Source: Bradyrhizobium lablabi
Lineage (GTDB): Bacteria; Pseudomonadota; Alphaproteobacteria; Rhizobiales; Xanthobacteraceae
Reading direction: 5' to 3'
Length of the DNA: 64,000 nt
Assembly (NCBI RefSeq): GCF_900141755.1
Contig: NZ_LT670844.1
Location: 4,340,001 to 4,404,000, forward strand
The notes beneath the pieces are model-generated. The model did not search any database and was not told the DNA's origin. It worked only from the letters and a program-made list of their open reading frames with translations. Shown here one piece after another: positions 53,906 to 62,955 of this stretch (its first letter is position 1; every line of letters starts with the position of its first letter). The position numbers and the translations under genes are program-made.

Positions 53906-54679
53906 ATGAGCAACTTCAACCAGGAAAGCGTTCTCAGCGTCCATCACTGGACCGACACGCTGTTCTCCTTCACCACCACGCGCAATCCCTCGTTCCGCTT
54001 TCGCAATGGCGAGTTCACCATGATCGGGTTGAAGGTGAACGAGAAGCCGCTGCTCCGCGCCTACAGCGTCGCCAGCGCCAATTACGAGGACCGGCTGGAA
54101 TTCTTTTCGATCAAGGTGCCGGACGGTCCCTTGACCTCGCGCCTCCAGCATCTGCAGAAAGGCGATGAGATCATCGTCAGCCGCAAGGCGACGGGAACGC
54201 TGGTCATCGACAATCTGGAAGACGGCCGCAATCTCTATCTGATCGGCACCGGCACCGGGCTCGCGCCGTTTTTGAGCGTGATCAAGGACCCCGACACCTA
54301 CGAGCGCTTCGAAAAGGTGGTGCTGCTGCACGGCTGCCGCCGCGTCACTGAGCTCGCCTATGGCGAGATGGTCACTGAGAAATTGCCGAACGACGAAATG
54401 ATCGGCGAACTCGTGCGCAACCAATTGATCTATTACCCGACCGTGACCCGCGATCCCTTCCGCAATCGCGGCCGGATCACCGATTTGATCACGTCCGGCA
54501 AGCTGTTCAGCGACATCGGCCTCGCACCGCTCGAGGCCGCGCACGACCGAATCATGATCTGCGGCAGCCCGGCGCTGGTTCACGACACCCGGGCGTTGCT
54601 TTCAGGCAAAGGGTTTGTCGAGGGCAATCATGGCGAGCCGGGCCAGTTCGTGGTCGAGAAGGCTTTTGCGGAGCGCTGA
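53906..54679 (+). CDS. fpr: Ferredoxin-NADP(+) reductase
   Basis: This 257-residue FAD enzyme moves electrons between NADPH and ferredoxin or flavodoxin. The FAD site RAYSVAS is at 51-57 and the nucleotide site GTGTGLAPF at 114-122; the length and C-terminus (FVVEKAFAER) are those of bacterial Fpr. It is divergent from the enamidase gene and shares the operator region with it. Because 6-hydroxynicotinate reductase of E. barkeri is ferredoxin dependent, this enzyme could supply the reduced ferredoxin for the homologue at 17561; that is inference. Bacterial Fpr also serves oxidative-stress and iron roles. Confidence 0.92.
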   Translation: MSNFNQESVLSVHHWTDTLFSFTTTRNPSFRFRNGEFTMIGLKVNEKPLLRAYSVASANYEDRLEFFSIKVPDGPLTSRLQHLQKGDEIIVSRKATGTLVIDNLEDGRNLYLIGTGTGLAPFLSVIKDPDTYERFEKVVLLHGCRRVTELAYGEMVTEKLPNDEMIGELVRNQLIYYPTVTRDPFRNRGRITDLITSGKLFSDIGLAPLEAAHDRIMICGSPALVHDTRALLSGKGFVEGNHGEPGQFVVEKAFAER

Positions 54680-54700
54680 GGCGCGCGCGGCGTGATGCGA

Positions 54701-55318
54701 TTATCTCGCGGGGCAAGCCGCCCCGGTTTTTACCCAGGCCTCGACAAGCGCGCCGGCTTGCTGTTGCGTACCGGGAGCGGGGGAGCGGCCGAAGCCGGGT
54801 TTCCATGCCCAGCCGACCAAAGTGTCGGCGCCGATGTGATGGACAAGGTCCTCGACGTTGCGGCCGCCGTTGCGCGCGGGGTCCTTGAGCTGGGCGCAGA
54901 TCTCTGCGAGCGTCTTGCCTTCCCACGCCATTTCGCGCGGCGCCAGATGCCATTCCGGGTGGCCCGGCATGCGGCCGGGATCGAAGTTGGCATTGCCGTG
55001 ACAAATCGAACAACGCATCGTCTCGGTGCCATGCCCGTCAGGACCGCGCGTGACGGGCGGCTGGTGCAGCTGGCCCTCATCGGTCTGGCGCGGGCGATCT
55101 CCGGCGGGATGACAATTCACGCAGCGGGGACTCGTCAGCACCCTGCCGAGCTCGGTGAATATCGCCGCCGACCGCGCCTCGGTGTCGGCGATCGAGGCAA
55201 AACTGTCAGGCGACGCCAGCGTGTCCGAAGCGGTTTGCGAAGCCGCGTAACCAGTCAGCCCGCTCAAGGTCAGCGCCGCGACCGAAACGAAAATCCAAAA
55301 CCGCGTTTCTGATTTCAT
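54701..55318 (-). CDS. Diheme c-type cytochrome of molybdenum hydroxylase operon
   Basis: This 205-residue exported protein has an N-terminal hydrophobic signal ([19 protein letters not shown]) and two heme motifs, CVNCH at 66-70 and CSICH at 103-107. Both are in the first half; the second half lacks hemes. Cytochromes of this type accompany isoquinoline-1-oxidoreductase-like enzymes and accept their electrons in the periplasm. It follows the FeS subunit gene by 2 bases. Confidence 0.9.
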   Translation of the reverse strand: MKSETRFWIFVSVAALTLSGLTGYAASQTASDTLASPDSFASIADTEARSAAIFTELGRVLTSPRCVNCHPAGDRPRQTDEGQLHQPPVTRGPDGHGTETMRCSICHGNANFDPGRMPGHPEWHLAPREMAWEGKTLAEICAQLKDPARNGGRNVEDLVHHIGADTLVGWAWKPGFGRSPAPGTQQQAGALVEAWVKTGAACPAR

Positions 55319-55320
55319 GG

Positions 55321-55836
55321 TCAGGCCAGATAACGTTTTGGATCGGTGAGAATCACGTCACGCACGGCCTCGTGGTATTTGATGTAACCGGTGCAGCGGC
55401 AAATATGCCCGTCAAGCGCCTCGGCGATGGTCTGCTCAAGCTCGGCACGCGCGACCGGCTTTCTCGCCAGACGCTCCAGCAAGACTTGGGCCACATTCAG
55501 GAATCCGGCGGTGCAATAGCCGCATTGGAACGCGAAGTGATCGATGAAGGCTTTCTGAAGCGCGGTTAATTTGCCGTTGCTGGCATGGCCTTCGACGGTC
55601 CGGATCGCCTTGCCGTCGAAACTCTTGGCCGGCACGATGCAGGTCAGACTGGTATGGCTCGTCCCGTCAGGATTATCGACGATCACCGCGCAGCTCAGGC
55701 ACTGCGCGGCGCCGCAGCCGAACTTGGTGCCGGTCATGCCAAGATGCTCGCGCAGAAAATCGTTCATCGTCAGATCGTCGCGCACGTCTGTCGGAGCAAG
55801 CGCGCGGCCGTTGATCGTGATGGCAAGCGTGGTCAC
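55321..55836 (-). CDS. (2Fe-2S) subunit of exported molybdenum hydroxylase
   Basis: This 171-residue protein has the two [2Fe-2S] sites: [10 protein letters not shown] plus the later TC, then CGYC and HICRCTGY. It starts with GTG at 55836, which overlaps the stop of the large-subunit gene (GTGA), so translation is coupled. The segment after the first cluster ([15 protein letters not shown]) is longer than in the other small subunits of the window. It has no signal of its own and should be exported with the large subunit. Confidence 0.92.
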   Translation of the reverse strand: MTTLAITINGRALAPTDVRDDLTMNDFLREHLGMTGTKFGCGAAQCLSCAVIVDNPDGTSHTSLTCIVPAKSFDGKAIRTVEGHASNGKLTALQKAFIDHFAFQCGYCTAGFLNVAQVLLERLARKPVARAELEQTIAEALDGHICRCTGYIKYHEAVRDVILTDPKRYLA

Positions 55837-58610
55837 GCGATCGCTCCCTTGAGCAGGGCTTGAGTGACCGGCAGCGACTGAAATCTGTGGCCGGTGGCAT
55901 CGAAGATGGCGTTGAGGATCGCCGGCACGACCGGGATCATCACGACCTCCGCCATGCCCTTCGGCGGCTCGTCCGGCGTCAGCGGCGGTAGCATTTCGAT
56001 CTCAAGATCGCGCAGCGGCAAGTCCGATCCCCGCGCCACCAGATATTGCCCGAGGTTCCATTGCCCGTTGCCGGGACCGCCTTCGTAGGGCGGCAGCGTT
56101 TCGAGCAGCGCAAAGCCAACCCCCATCGCGAAACCGCCCTGCGCTTGGCCAAGCACGACCTCCGGCACCAGCGGCTGACCGCATTCGAACACGCTGTAGG
56201 CCTTGGCGATGCGCAGCGCGCCGGTCGCGCGCTCGATCTCGACGCGAACAAGGGTGCCGCACATCGATGTGTACACGGTGCCGATCCGGTTGTTATCGGT
56301 CGGCGGAAATTTGACGCTGACGCGATTGAGAGGAGCGAATTTTCCGCCGCCTTTGCGCACGGCGAGCGCATCGATCTCGGCACGGTATTGTTCTGCGCCA
56401 AACTGGAAGCGCGCGCGCGACCAAACCCAGCGCGAAAAGCCATGGGCAATCGCGCCGGTAACGAAGTTGCGCGCGTGCGCCGTTGCCGCGAGCGCCGGCA
56501 AATCGAGCGGCATCAAGCCCGGCATGATGAGCTGCCCGTTCTTCCAGCGCGCTTTCGCCCAATCCCTGGCCCGCGGATCGGTGGACGGGATGTGCCAGAG
56601 ATCGAGCGCCGCCGGCCACAGACCGAAACGGAAAATCACGCGTGCGGCCTCGGCGGCCGAATGCGTGCCGACATGCGCGCCGATCGAGGCGCTGGTGGCC
56701 GAGCTGATCGCCGGCACCCAGCGTGGATTTTTCTCCGCCTTGTCCTGGGTTTTCTGGTCCATGGTGTAGGAGTCGCCTGACGTGACGAGCGCCAGTACAT
56801 CGTAAGTATCTATTCGTGCGACCGACACTTCGTCGGCCACGCCGCCCAGATGCATGGCTACACGGTTGGCCAGCGCGGTGCCGATGCCGTTGCCCATTTC
56901 GACGTGATCGCAATGGATCGAGATTTTGCCGTCGGCGCTGATTTCCACGCGCCCGAGCGAACAGTCCGCGCCGGTGCCGTAATCCTTGGTAACGCAGGCG
57001 ACGCCGGTACCGACCAGCATTCCGCTCGACTGCAGGCGGACTTTTTCCTCCGCGCGCTGCCGCCAGATCGGATGCATTTCGAGCTTGTCCAAAATCTCGG
57101 GCGTGCGAACCGAGACGCTGTAGGGATTTCCCGTCATGGTCCGGCCATTCGGCTTGAGCGCATTGCGCCGCCGGAATTCGATCGGATTGAGCGGCAAAGC
57201 GGAAGCCGCTTCATCGATCAATACTTCGAGCGCCGTCATGGTCTGCAGCGTGCCGTAGCCGCGCATCGATCCCGCGGTCACCCCGCGCGTATGGACCGCG
57301 ACGGTGGTGACGTCGACCTTCGGAATGTCATAGATGCCGATCGCAGCAGTAGCGCCGACGACCGCCACGCTCGATGAAAAATTCGCAAGGCCGCCGCCAT
57401 CCAGGACATGATCGGCGGCGAAGGCCTGAATCTTGCCGGTCGCGCGGTCGATCCCGATGCGCGTTCGCATCTTGAACGGGTGGCGTTTGATGCCGCCCTG
57501 AAATTGCTGATAGCGATCATGCGCAAGCCGGACCGGCCGGCCGGGAAAAAACATCGCCGCGAGTGCGACGTAGAGCACGAAAGGCGTGTGATCGCGCCCG
57601 CCGAAACCGCCGCCGAGATAGGTGAACTGCGTATTGATGCGCGCGGGCTTGAATGGAGGGCGGGCCTTGCCGAGCAGGAACGCGATCGACTCGGTGGCCT
57701 CGTAAGGCGACTGAACGCCGAGCACGAGTTCGAGTTTTTCGTCTTTCTTGTTGTACCATCCGAGGCCGCATTCCGGTTCCAGAAACATCGGGTCGACGGA
57801 CTGGGTCTCGAAGGTACGGTCGAGCACCAGCAAGGACGGATTTTTCGCATCGAGTTCGGCGCGGATCTGCTCGCCGTGGATCGCAGCCTTGCCATAGGGC
57901 GCCTGCGTTTCCTTCGCGAATGATGACCAGACCGGAAGCGCGGTGTTTTGAATGCGTCCCGGCGTGACCCAGCCGGCCTGGATCGGCGAGTAGACATCGG
58001 GAGACTCCAGCGTCGGCCCCGCCACGCGCGTGAAGCGGTAGGCGCAATAATTGGCAAGGGCGACGGGACCGGTTTCTTCGCCTGATTTCACGAAGGTCCC
58101 ATCGCGCAGCGCGAGCCGCGCCATATCGAACGCGTCGAACTGTTCGAAGATCAACAGTGCGACCGGTTGGCCCATATACAGCGGCGTCTTGCCGACCGGA
58201 CAAAACAGATCGCCGGCATAGAATTCGGGAACGCGGGCGCCGATTTTGGCTAGGTCTTCCGCCGTCACCACCACCGACGGTTTCGATGCGCCGTCTAGGC
58301 GCCCGAGATCCATGCCGAGGTAGACATGCGTGGCATCGGGGGCGCGGACGAGGATCGCATGCGACGTCGTGGATGGCCATCCCGGCAGATCGGCGGCGCG
58401 AAAATCGGAGGCGTAAAGCTTGGCGCCGGTGACCTTGGCGACGCCGTCGATACGCCCGGCGCCGTTGGCCGCGGGATTGAAGCCCTCGCGTCCCGGCAGC
58501 GTCGCGCGTGCCGGAAAGCCGGCCGGCTCCGTCGATCCCAACCGCGACAGGCTGAGCACGATGCCGCTCGCCGTGACCCACTTCACGAACTCACGTCGCG
58601 AAGGCCGCAT
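55833..58610 (-). CDS. Exported molybdenum hydroxylase large subunit (third system)
   Basis: This 925-residue protein has a twin-arginine signal right at the start (PSRREFVKWVTASG), so it acts in the periplasm. It carries the aldehyde-oxidase/xanthine-dehydrogenase molybdopterin domains: TYLGGGFGGRDHTPF near residue 340 and the catalytic Glu in PPKGMAEVVMIP near the C-terminus. It is about 150 residues longer than the IorB-type subunit at 44937, so it forms a different subgroup. The operon order Mo, FeS, cytochrome gives a complete enzyme that delivers electrons to the respiratory chain. Neighbours ena, fpr and pncA suggest an N-heterocyclic substrate, but this is not proven. Confidence 0.9.
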   Translation of the reverse strand: MRPSRREFVKWVTASGIVLSLSRLGSTEPAGFPARATLPGREGFNPAANGAGRIDGVAKVTGAKLYASDFRAADLPGWPSTTSHAILVRAPDATHVYLGMDLGRLDGASKPSVVVTAEDLAKIGARVPEFYAGDLFCPVGKTPLYMGQPVALLIFEQFDAFDMARLALRDGTFVKSGEETGPVALANYCAYRFTRVAGPTLESPDVYSPIQAGWVTPGRIQNTALPVWSSFAKETQAPYGKAAIHGEQIRAELDAKNPSLLVLDRTFETQSVDPMFLEPECGLGWYNKKDEKLELVLGVQSPYEATESIAFLLGKARPPFKPARINTQFTYLGGGFGGRDHTPFVLYVALAAMFFPGRPVRLAHDRYQQFQGGIKRHPFKMRTRIGIDRATGKIQAFAADHVLDGGGLANFSSSVAVVGATAAIGIYDIPKVDVTTVAVHTRGVTAGSMRGYGTLQTMTALEVLIDEAASALPLNPIEFRRRNALKPNGRTMTGNPYSVSVRTPEILDKLEMHPIWRQRAEEKVRLQSSGMLVGTGVACVTKDYGTGADCSLGRVEISADGKISIHCDHVEMGNGIGTALANRVAMHLGGVADEVSVARIDTYDVLALVTSGDSYTMDQKTQDKAEKNPRWVPAISSATSASIGAHVGTHSAAEAARVIFRFGLWPAALDLWHIPSTDPRARDWAKARWKNGQLIMPGLMPLDLPALAATAHARNFVTGAIAHGFSRWVWSRARFQFGAEQYRAEIDALAVRKGGGKFAPLNRVSVKFPPTDNNRIGTVYTSMCGTLVRVEIERATGALRIAKAYSVFECGQPLVPEVVLGQAQGGFAMGVGFALLETLPPYEGGPGNGQWNLGQYLVARGSDLPLRDLEIEMLPPLTPDEPPKGMAEVVMIPVVPAILNAIFDATGHRFQSLPVTQALLKGAIA

Positions 58611-58694
58611 ACTGCTACCTCTCGGTCCACGCCGTGACGGGCGCTGGACATGAAAGCCGCCGAACTGCGCGAATCAATCGCGCATGCGTTCAGA

Positions 58695-59783
58695 CTATCG
58701 CGAGTCGGCGATCGATGCGGGGCCGGGCCCCGGCGTGATCAATGTCGGCCACTGTTTTGAGCCGAACGGCACGACCGGCGGCAGGAACGTCGTCATGCCG
58801 CGCTTTCCGGTTTCCGCGGCGATCGCGACGCGTGCATCGCCGCCCATCAACTCATAGTCCATCAGATGGTAGTTGCCGAAGAACAGCGAACCGACCGAGC
58901 GATCCGCGATGATCCGCGTCAGCGATTCCAGCATGTCCGCGGGCGTCGTTGTAAAGGACACCGTTTCGATCAGCAGCAGGCGGTCATTGATGGCGTCCGG
59001 ACCGAAGAACTGGGCAAGCACGCTGAACAGGACGTTGTTCTGGCGCGCCACGTAGATCGTATTGCTGGCCCCGTAAGTCTTGTCCCAGTCGGCACCAAGC
59101 TGGGCTTTCCAGTCGGCCAGCACCGTCATCCAGTGTCCGACCTGGGTCTGCGCCGCCCATGCGACGTTCTTCGCCAGGAACGGCGCCTGCTTCTTGCCGA
59201 ATGCCTCAAGCGTCGCAAAGGGAATGACGCCCTTGGCCACGCACTCATCCATGAAGACGATGTTGTTCTGCAGGATGGTGCGGTTGTTGTCGCGCCAGGC
59301 GGGCTCCATCGGCGTGAGATCCAGTCCATCGAGTGCCGACTGCATCCGGCTGCGGTAAGCCAGCATCGCGCCGCGCCAGGATTTATCGTCCGCGTTGTCG
59401 ACGTAGGGGCCGACGACCTCGGCTAGCGCCATCGTGCTGTGACCGACCGACTTCAGCAATTGATAGACGATCGGCACCTGCGGTGCTTCCGTCGGCGCCA
59501 TTCCCGGGCGATAAAGGATCATCTTTCCGCCGGCGCCGGAAAACAGCGCAAGAATGACCGGGTGCTTGCTCAGAACATTCTTCTGGAAGATTTTTGCGGC
59601 GTCGCCGTACAGATCAAACATGCCGGTGTTGAGCGCCAGCATGTCCTTGGTCGCGGTATCGGCTGGTGTCGCGGCGGTCTTGCCTGCGATCGGTGCCATG
59701 TAGGACGGAAGGGTTTGAGCGTTGGAGGCCGCGCTGCTACCCGACAGCAATATGGCGACTGCCAAGCAACGGTAGCACTTCAC
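58695..59783 (-). CDS. Secreted protein of unknown function
   Basis: This 362-residue protein begins with GTG at 59783 and a signal peptide (CLAVAILLSGSSAASNAQ). A G-rich stretch lies just before the start. No domain was recognised. The mature part has many Trp and Met residues and helical stretches and is poor in Cys. It is 84 bases upstream of the third molybdenum hydroxylase operon on the same strand and could be part of that transcript. An accessory periplasmic role is possible but unsupported. Confidence 0.7.
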   Translation of the reverse strand: MKCYRCLAVAILLSGSSAASNAQTLPSYMAPIAGKTAATPADTATKDMLALNTGMFDLYGDAAKIFQKNVLSKHPVILALFSGAGGKMILYRPGMAPTEAPQVPIVYQLLKSVGHSTMALAEVVGPYVDNADDKSWRGAMLAYRSRMQSALDGLDLTPMEPAWRDNNRTILQNNIVFMDECVAKGVIPFATLEAFGKKQAPFLAKNVAWAAQTQVGHWMTVLADWKAQLGADWDKTYGASNTIYVARQNNVLFSVLAQFFGPDAINDRLLLIETVSFTTTPADMLESLTRIIADRSVGSLFFGNYHLMDYELMGGDARVAIAAETGKRGMTTFLPPVVPFGSKQWPTLITPGPGPASIADSR

Positions 59784-59995
59784 GTCCCCACCCCATGATT
59801 CGCACGGATTCGTATCAGGGGCGCAGTATTCCTTTATCAGCGGGATACACAAGTGGCATGTCCGCGGCTGGTTGCGAAATGATTGATGCCGCTTGTAAGA
59901 TGGTCTGGAGCTATCGTGCGGCGAGCGACCGAAACAAACGGTGACCAGCCCTCGAGTTTGAAAGCCTGGAAATCAACTCTAGACGCAGGTCAAAA

Positions 59996-60622
59996 ATGCA
60001 GATCCGGCCCAGTGATGACGATGTGCTGCTGATCATCGACGTGCAAAACGATTTCTGCCCCGGCGGCGCGCTGGCGGTGGACGACGGCGATGCCGTGGTG
60101 CCGGTGGTCAATCGCCTCGCCGAGAAATTCGATCATGTTGTGCTGACCCAGGACTGGCATCCCTCGGGCCATAGCTCCTTTGCAACGTCGCATCCGGGCT
60201 CGGCGCCCTTTGCATCCATCACCATGCCCTACGGCCAGCAAACCCTCTGGCCGGATCATTGCATCCAGGGCAGCGTGGGGGCTGCGTTTCATCCGCGATT
60301 GGCGACGACACGGGCGGAGCTCGTGATCCGCAAGGGCTTTCGGCGCGAGATCGATTCGTACTCGGCGTTCTATGAAAACGACCGGAAGACCCCGACGGGT
60401 CTCGCCGGCTATTTGCGCGAGCGCGGGTTGCGGCGGGTCTTCCTCGCGGGTCTCGCCACCGATTACTGCGTCCATTACTCCGCCGTCGATGCGCGCCGGC
60501 TCGGGTTTGATACCGTGCTGGTCGAAGCCGGCTGCAGGGCCATCGATCTTTCGGGCTCGCTCGACGCCGCCTGGGCGACGATGGCGGAAGCCGGCGTGCA
60601 GCGTGTCGGTGATCTTGGCTAG
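59996..60622 (+). CDS. pncA: Nicotinamidase
   Basis: This 208-residue enzyme hydrolyses nicotinamide to nicotinate and ammonia. The catalytic triad is D15 (IDVQNDF), K113 (IRKGF) and C158 (ATDYCV); metal ligands are D53, H55 and H59 with a further His at 88. The length and spacing are those of PncA. With PncB it completes nicotinamide salvage, and with a nicotinate hydroxylase it would let nicotinamide feed catabolism. It is divergent from the unknown secreted protein and alone on its strand. Confidence 0.95.
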   Translation: MQIRPSDDDVLLIIDVQNDFCPGGALAVDDGDAVVPVVNRLAEKFDHVVLTQDWHPSGHSSFATSHPGSAPFASITMPYGQQTLWPDHCIQGSVGAAFHPRLATTRAELVIRKGFRREIDSYSAFYENDRKTPTGLAGYLRERGLRRVFLAGLATDYCVHYSAVDARRLGFDTVLVEAGCRAIDLSGSLDAAWATMAEAGVQRVGDLG

Positions 60623-60657
60623 AGCACGACGTCTTTGAAGCGGCGCATCCGCACGTT

Positions 60658-60808
60658 CACCTCTCCCCGCTTGCGGGGAGAGGTCGGGTTCGCGCGATAG
60701 CGCGAATCCGGGTGAGGGGGGCTCTCCGCATAATTTGTGCTTCAGCATTCGCGGCGACAGCCCCTCACCCCAACCCTCTCCCCGCGAAGAGCGGGGCGAG
60801 GGAGAAGT
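60658..60808. repeat. Dispersed intergenic palindromic repeat, composite copy 4
   Basis: Same composite form as copy 1 at 11643-11792: a left hairpin (ctccccgcttgcggggag), a spacer with ctctccgcat and tgtgcttcagc, and a right arm (ctctccccgcgaagagcg). The spacer conservation with copy 1 shows that the element moves or is copied as a ~150-base unit. It lies between convergent genes pncA and amiR. Confidence 0.8.
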
Positions 60809-60812
60809 GACC

Positions 60813-61412
60813 TTACGCCGTCCGCGTCGTCCGGTTCGGCATTCCGCCGGCCGCGATGATGTCAGCGCTCAACTGCTCGATGGTGGTGCGGTGGCGCATC
60901 GCGGTCTGCCGGATCAGCGTGAAGGCGTCCGCCTCGGTGAGGCCGTGGACGCGCATGATCTGCAGCACGGCCGCAAAGACCACGCGGCGGGAACGAATGC
61001 GGTCTTCAAGTCGCTCGATATGGGCGGCGTCATCCACTCTGCGCTGCGCGGCGTCGAATGCCACTACCAGCGCCGTGTAAAGTCCGGCCGAGCGCAGCGG
61101 CTTTATCAGAAACGACGCCGGCTGCAGGTCGAGCAGCCATCTTAAGCGGCTAGGCGTCTCGGTTCCGATCAATGCGATGATCGGTGCGCCGGATTTCCAC
61201 GCCGCGGCGAGGTCCGATTTGATCGGAATCGTATCAGCGTCGATGACCACGACGTCCACAGCCTCCGCGGGAGGAGGCTCGCCCGGATCATGCTCCGAAA
61301 TCGTCATGCCAAGCCGGTTGAGCTGGCGGCGCATGATCGCGATCTCGCGCTCATCCCGCATCACCATGAGGGCGCTGCGGCCGCGGACGGAAAAAGGCGA
61401 TGGCCTGGTCAT
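60813..61412 (-). CDS. amiR: ANTAR-domain transcription antiterminator, AmiR-like
   Basis: This 199-residue protein has an N-terminal receiver-like domain without a clear phosphorylation site and a C-terminal three-helix ANTAR RNA-binding domain (ALVVAFDAAQRRVDD, then IMRVHGLTEADAFTLIRQTA). In Pseudomonas AmiR lets RNA polymerase read through a leader terminator of the amidase operon when amide is present, and AmiC holds it inactive otherwise. The gene overlaps the amiC stop by four bases. A hairpin-rich leader precedes the amidase gene at 62956. Confidence 0.88.
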   Translation of the reverse strand: MTRPSPFSVRGRSALMVMRDEREIAIMRRQLNRLGMTISEHDPGEPPPAEAVDVVVIDADTIPIKSDLAAAWKSGAPIIALIGTETPSRLRWLLDLQPASFLIKPLRSAGLYTALVVAFDAAQRRVDDAAHIERLEDRIRSRRVVFAAVLQIMRVHGLTEADAFTLIRQTAMRHRTTIEQLSADIIAAGGMPNRTTRTA

Positions 61413-62593
61413 TTCACGACACGCAGATGGTTTGACCGTTTTGCCATGACATCATTGCTCTTTTCTGTGCCTGTGCCAATCACCGTCAGATCGAGATTCG
61501 AGAGATAGGGATCGGGCCGCTCGGGCGCCTCCGCCTCCCAGAAAATCTTGAACTGGCAACCAGGCACAGACCGTGCCAGGCGCGGCGTCAGGAAGCAGTG
61601 ATTGTTGTCGGGATCGACCCACACCGGACCTTGCGGGGAATCATAGCGATGATTAGCGGCGGCGCGCCGCACCGCGCCCACTTCCGCCGAGCCGGCACGG
61701 CGGATGGCGCGCGCCAGCAGCATGACGCAGGTATAAGTCGACAGTCCATCGACGCAAGGGTCGCTGTCGGCGCCGTGGCGCGCCTTCCAGCGCGCGACAA
61801 ATGCACGGTTCTCAGTCCCCTCGATGCTCTCGAAATAAGCAGATGACGTGATGCAGCCGACCGAGGCCGCCGATCCGATCAGCTTGAGCTCGGGCTCGCA
61901 CAGGCTGCAACTCAGCATCGGGATCGAAAGCCCCGCGCGTGTTGCCGCCGCATGCAGCGCGCGCATGAAGGCGTAGCTGGATTGACCGACGAGGGTGTTG
62001 AACACCACCGGCGGCTTGCGGTCGATGACCTCCTTGACGATGTGGTCGACCGCCGTCTCGCCGAGTTCCAAAAGGCGCTCGGCGAGGATGCGGCCGCCGG
62101 CGCTGGTGACGATTTCGCGAATGACGCGGTTCATCTCCCAGGTCCAGATGTAATTGGAGCCGATGCAGAACACGTCGCCGGAGATGTGATCCAGCATATG
62201 CTTGACCAGCGGCACCACGTGCTGATTGGGCGCTGCGCCGACATAGATGACGTTGTCGCTACTCTCGAACCCCTCATAGCGCGCCGGATGCCAGAGCAGC
62301 CGCTCGGTGCGCTCGACGATCGGGATCACCTGCTTGCGCGAGGCCGACGTATAGCAGCCGACGATATGATCGACCGATTCCTCGCGGATCAAATCCGCGC
62401 AAGCTGTGTGATAGCCGGCGACAACGCCGCGGGGATCGCGCAGATGGGGCGCAAAGACAAAATCGAACTCGCTGCTATCGTTGATCTCGTCGACCGCCAT
62501 CAAGGCGCTCTTGCGCATCTCGCCGGCCATCATGGCGTAGGGTCCCGATTCGGAAAACACCAGGCCAAGCGGGATGGACGGCTTTTTCATCAT
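61409..62593 (-). CDS. amiC: AmiC-like amide-sensing protein
   Basis: This 394-residue protein has the periplasmic-binding-protein fold of AmiC and urea/amide binding proteins (LGLVFSESGPYAMMAGEMRK, then DPRGVVAGYHTACADLIREE) but no signal peptide, so it works in the cytosol as a sensor. In Pseudomonas AmiC binds amides and releases AmiR. The ATG at 62593 (or the next codon) was chosen; an earlier ATG at 62620 is possible. It forms an operon with amiR and is divergent from the amidase. Confidence 0.88.
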   Translation of the reverse strand: MMKKPSIPLGLVFSESGPYAMMAGEMRKSALMAVDEINDSSEFDFVFAPHLRDPRGVVAGYHTACADLIREESVDHIVGCYTSASRKQVIPIVERTERLLWHPARYEGFESSDNVIYVGAAPNQHVVPLVKHMLDHISGDVFCIGSNYIWTWEMNRVIREIVTSAGGRILAERLLELGETAVDHIVKEVIDRKPPVVFNTLVGQSSYAFMRALHAAATRAGLSIPMLSCSLCEPELKLIGSAASVGCITSSAYFESIEGTENRAFVARWKARHGADSDPCVDGLSTYTCVMLLARAIRRAGSAEVGAVRRAAANHRYDSPQGPVWVDPDNNHCFLTPRLARSVPGCQFKIFWEAEAPERPDPYLSNLDLTVIGTGTEKSNDVMAKRSNHLRVVK

Positions 62594-62955
62594 AAGCCCA
62601 GGAGTTGCGCAGGCCATCATCTCATCGCAAGACGGCCGCTCTGTCCACTCTGTTTCATCAAGCCATCATCGAAATGCGCTGCGCGTCATTTGGGCTAGCC
62701 GCATAAAAAAGCGGCCGGCGTCGCATTGACAAGGCTGGCGACGCTAAGACACAATCCTGCCCGTACGTGAATGCGTGCATGACGAAAGGGTTCTCGCACA
62801 GCCGATGACGCCTGAGCGACGATCTAAAAAGCTTCGTTCTGCAACGTAAACCTACGCGACCATTGATAGCAGCGGCATGGATGCCATTCGGGGCCTTTTC
62901 GGGCCACGGGTGGCTTTTTTCGTTTGTGTTCCAGACGACAAGAAGTAGGTGAAGC
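62594..62955. promoter_or_regulatory. Divergent leader region of amiCR and the amidase gene
   Basis: The 362-base gap holds several inverted repeats. GCGTCGC (62718-62724) pairs with GCGACGC (62738-62744). GGCAT and ATGCC (62874-62885) form a short hairpin. GCCA-CGGG-TGGC (62903-62914) is followed at once by six T (62915-62920), 35 bases before the amidase ATG, so it resembles a leader terminator. This is where AmiR would act. The classical twin hexaloop ANTAR target was not clearly seen. Confidence 0.5.
62903..62920 (+). terminator. Candidate leader terminator upstream of the amidase gene
   Basis: A short hairpin GCCA-CGGG-TGGC with an adjoining T6 tract lies 35 bases before the amidase ATG. 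The stem is only four base pairs, so it would be weak without help from the surrounding ggcc repeats. It fits antitermination by the AmiR-like protein. Confidence 0.45.

Noticed and set aside
62718..62744. Intrinsic terminator for leftward transcription before amiC
   Set aside because: The 7-base-pair stem is separated from the minus-strand T6 by a further seven bases, so it is not a normal terminator; kept only as an inverted repeat in the leader.
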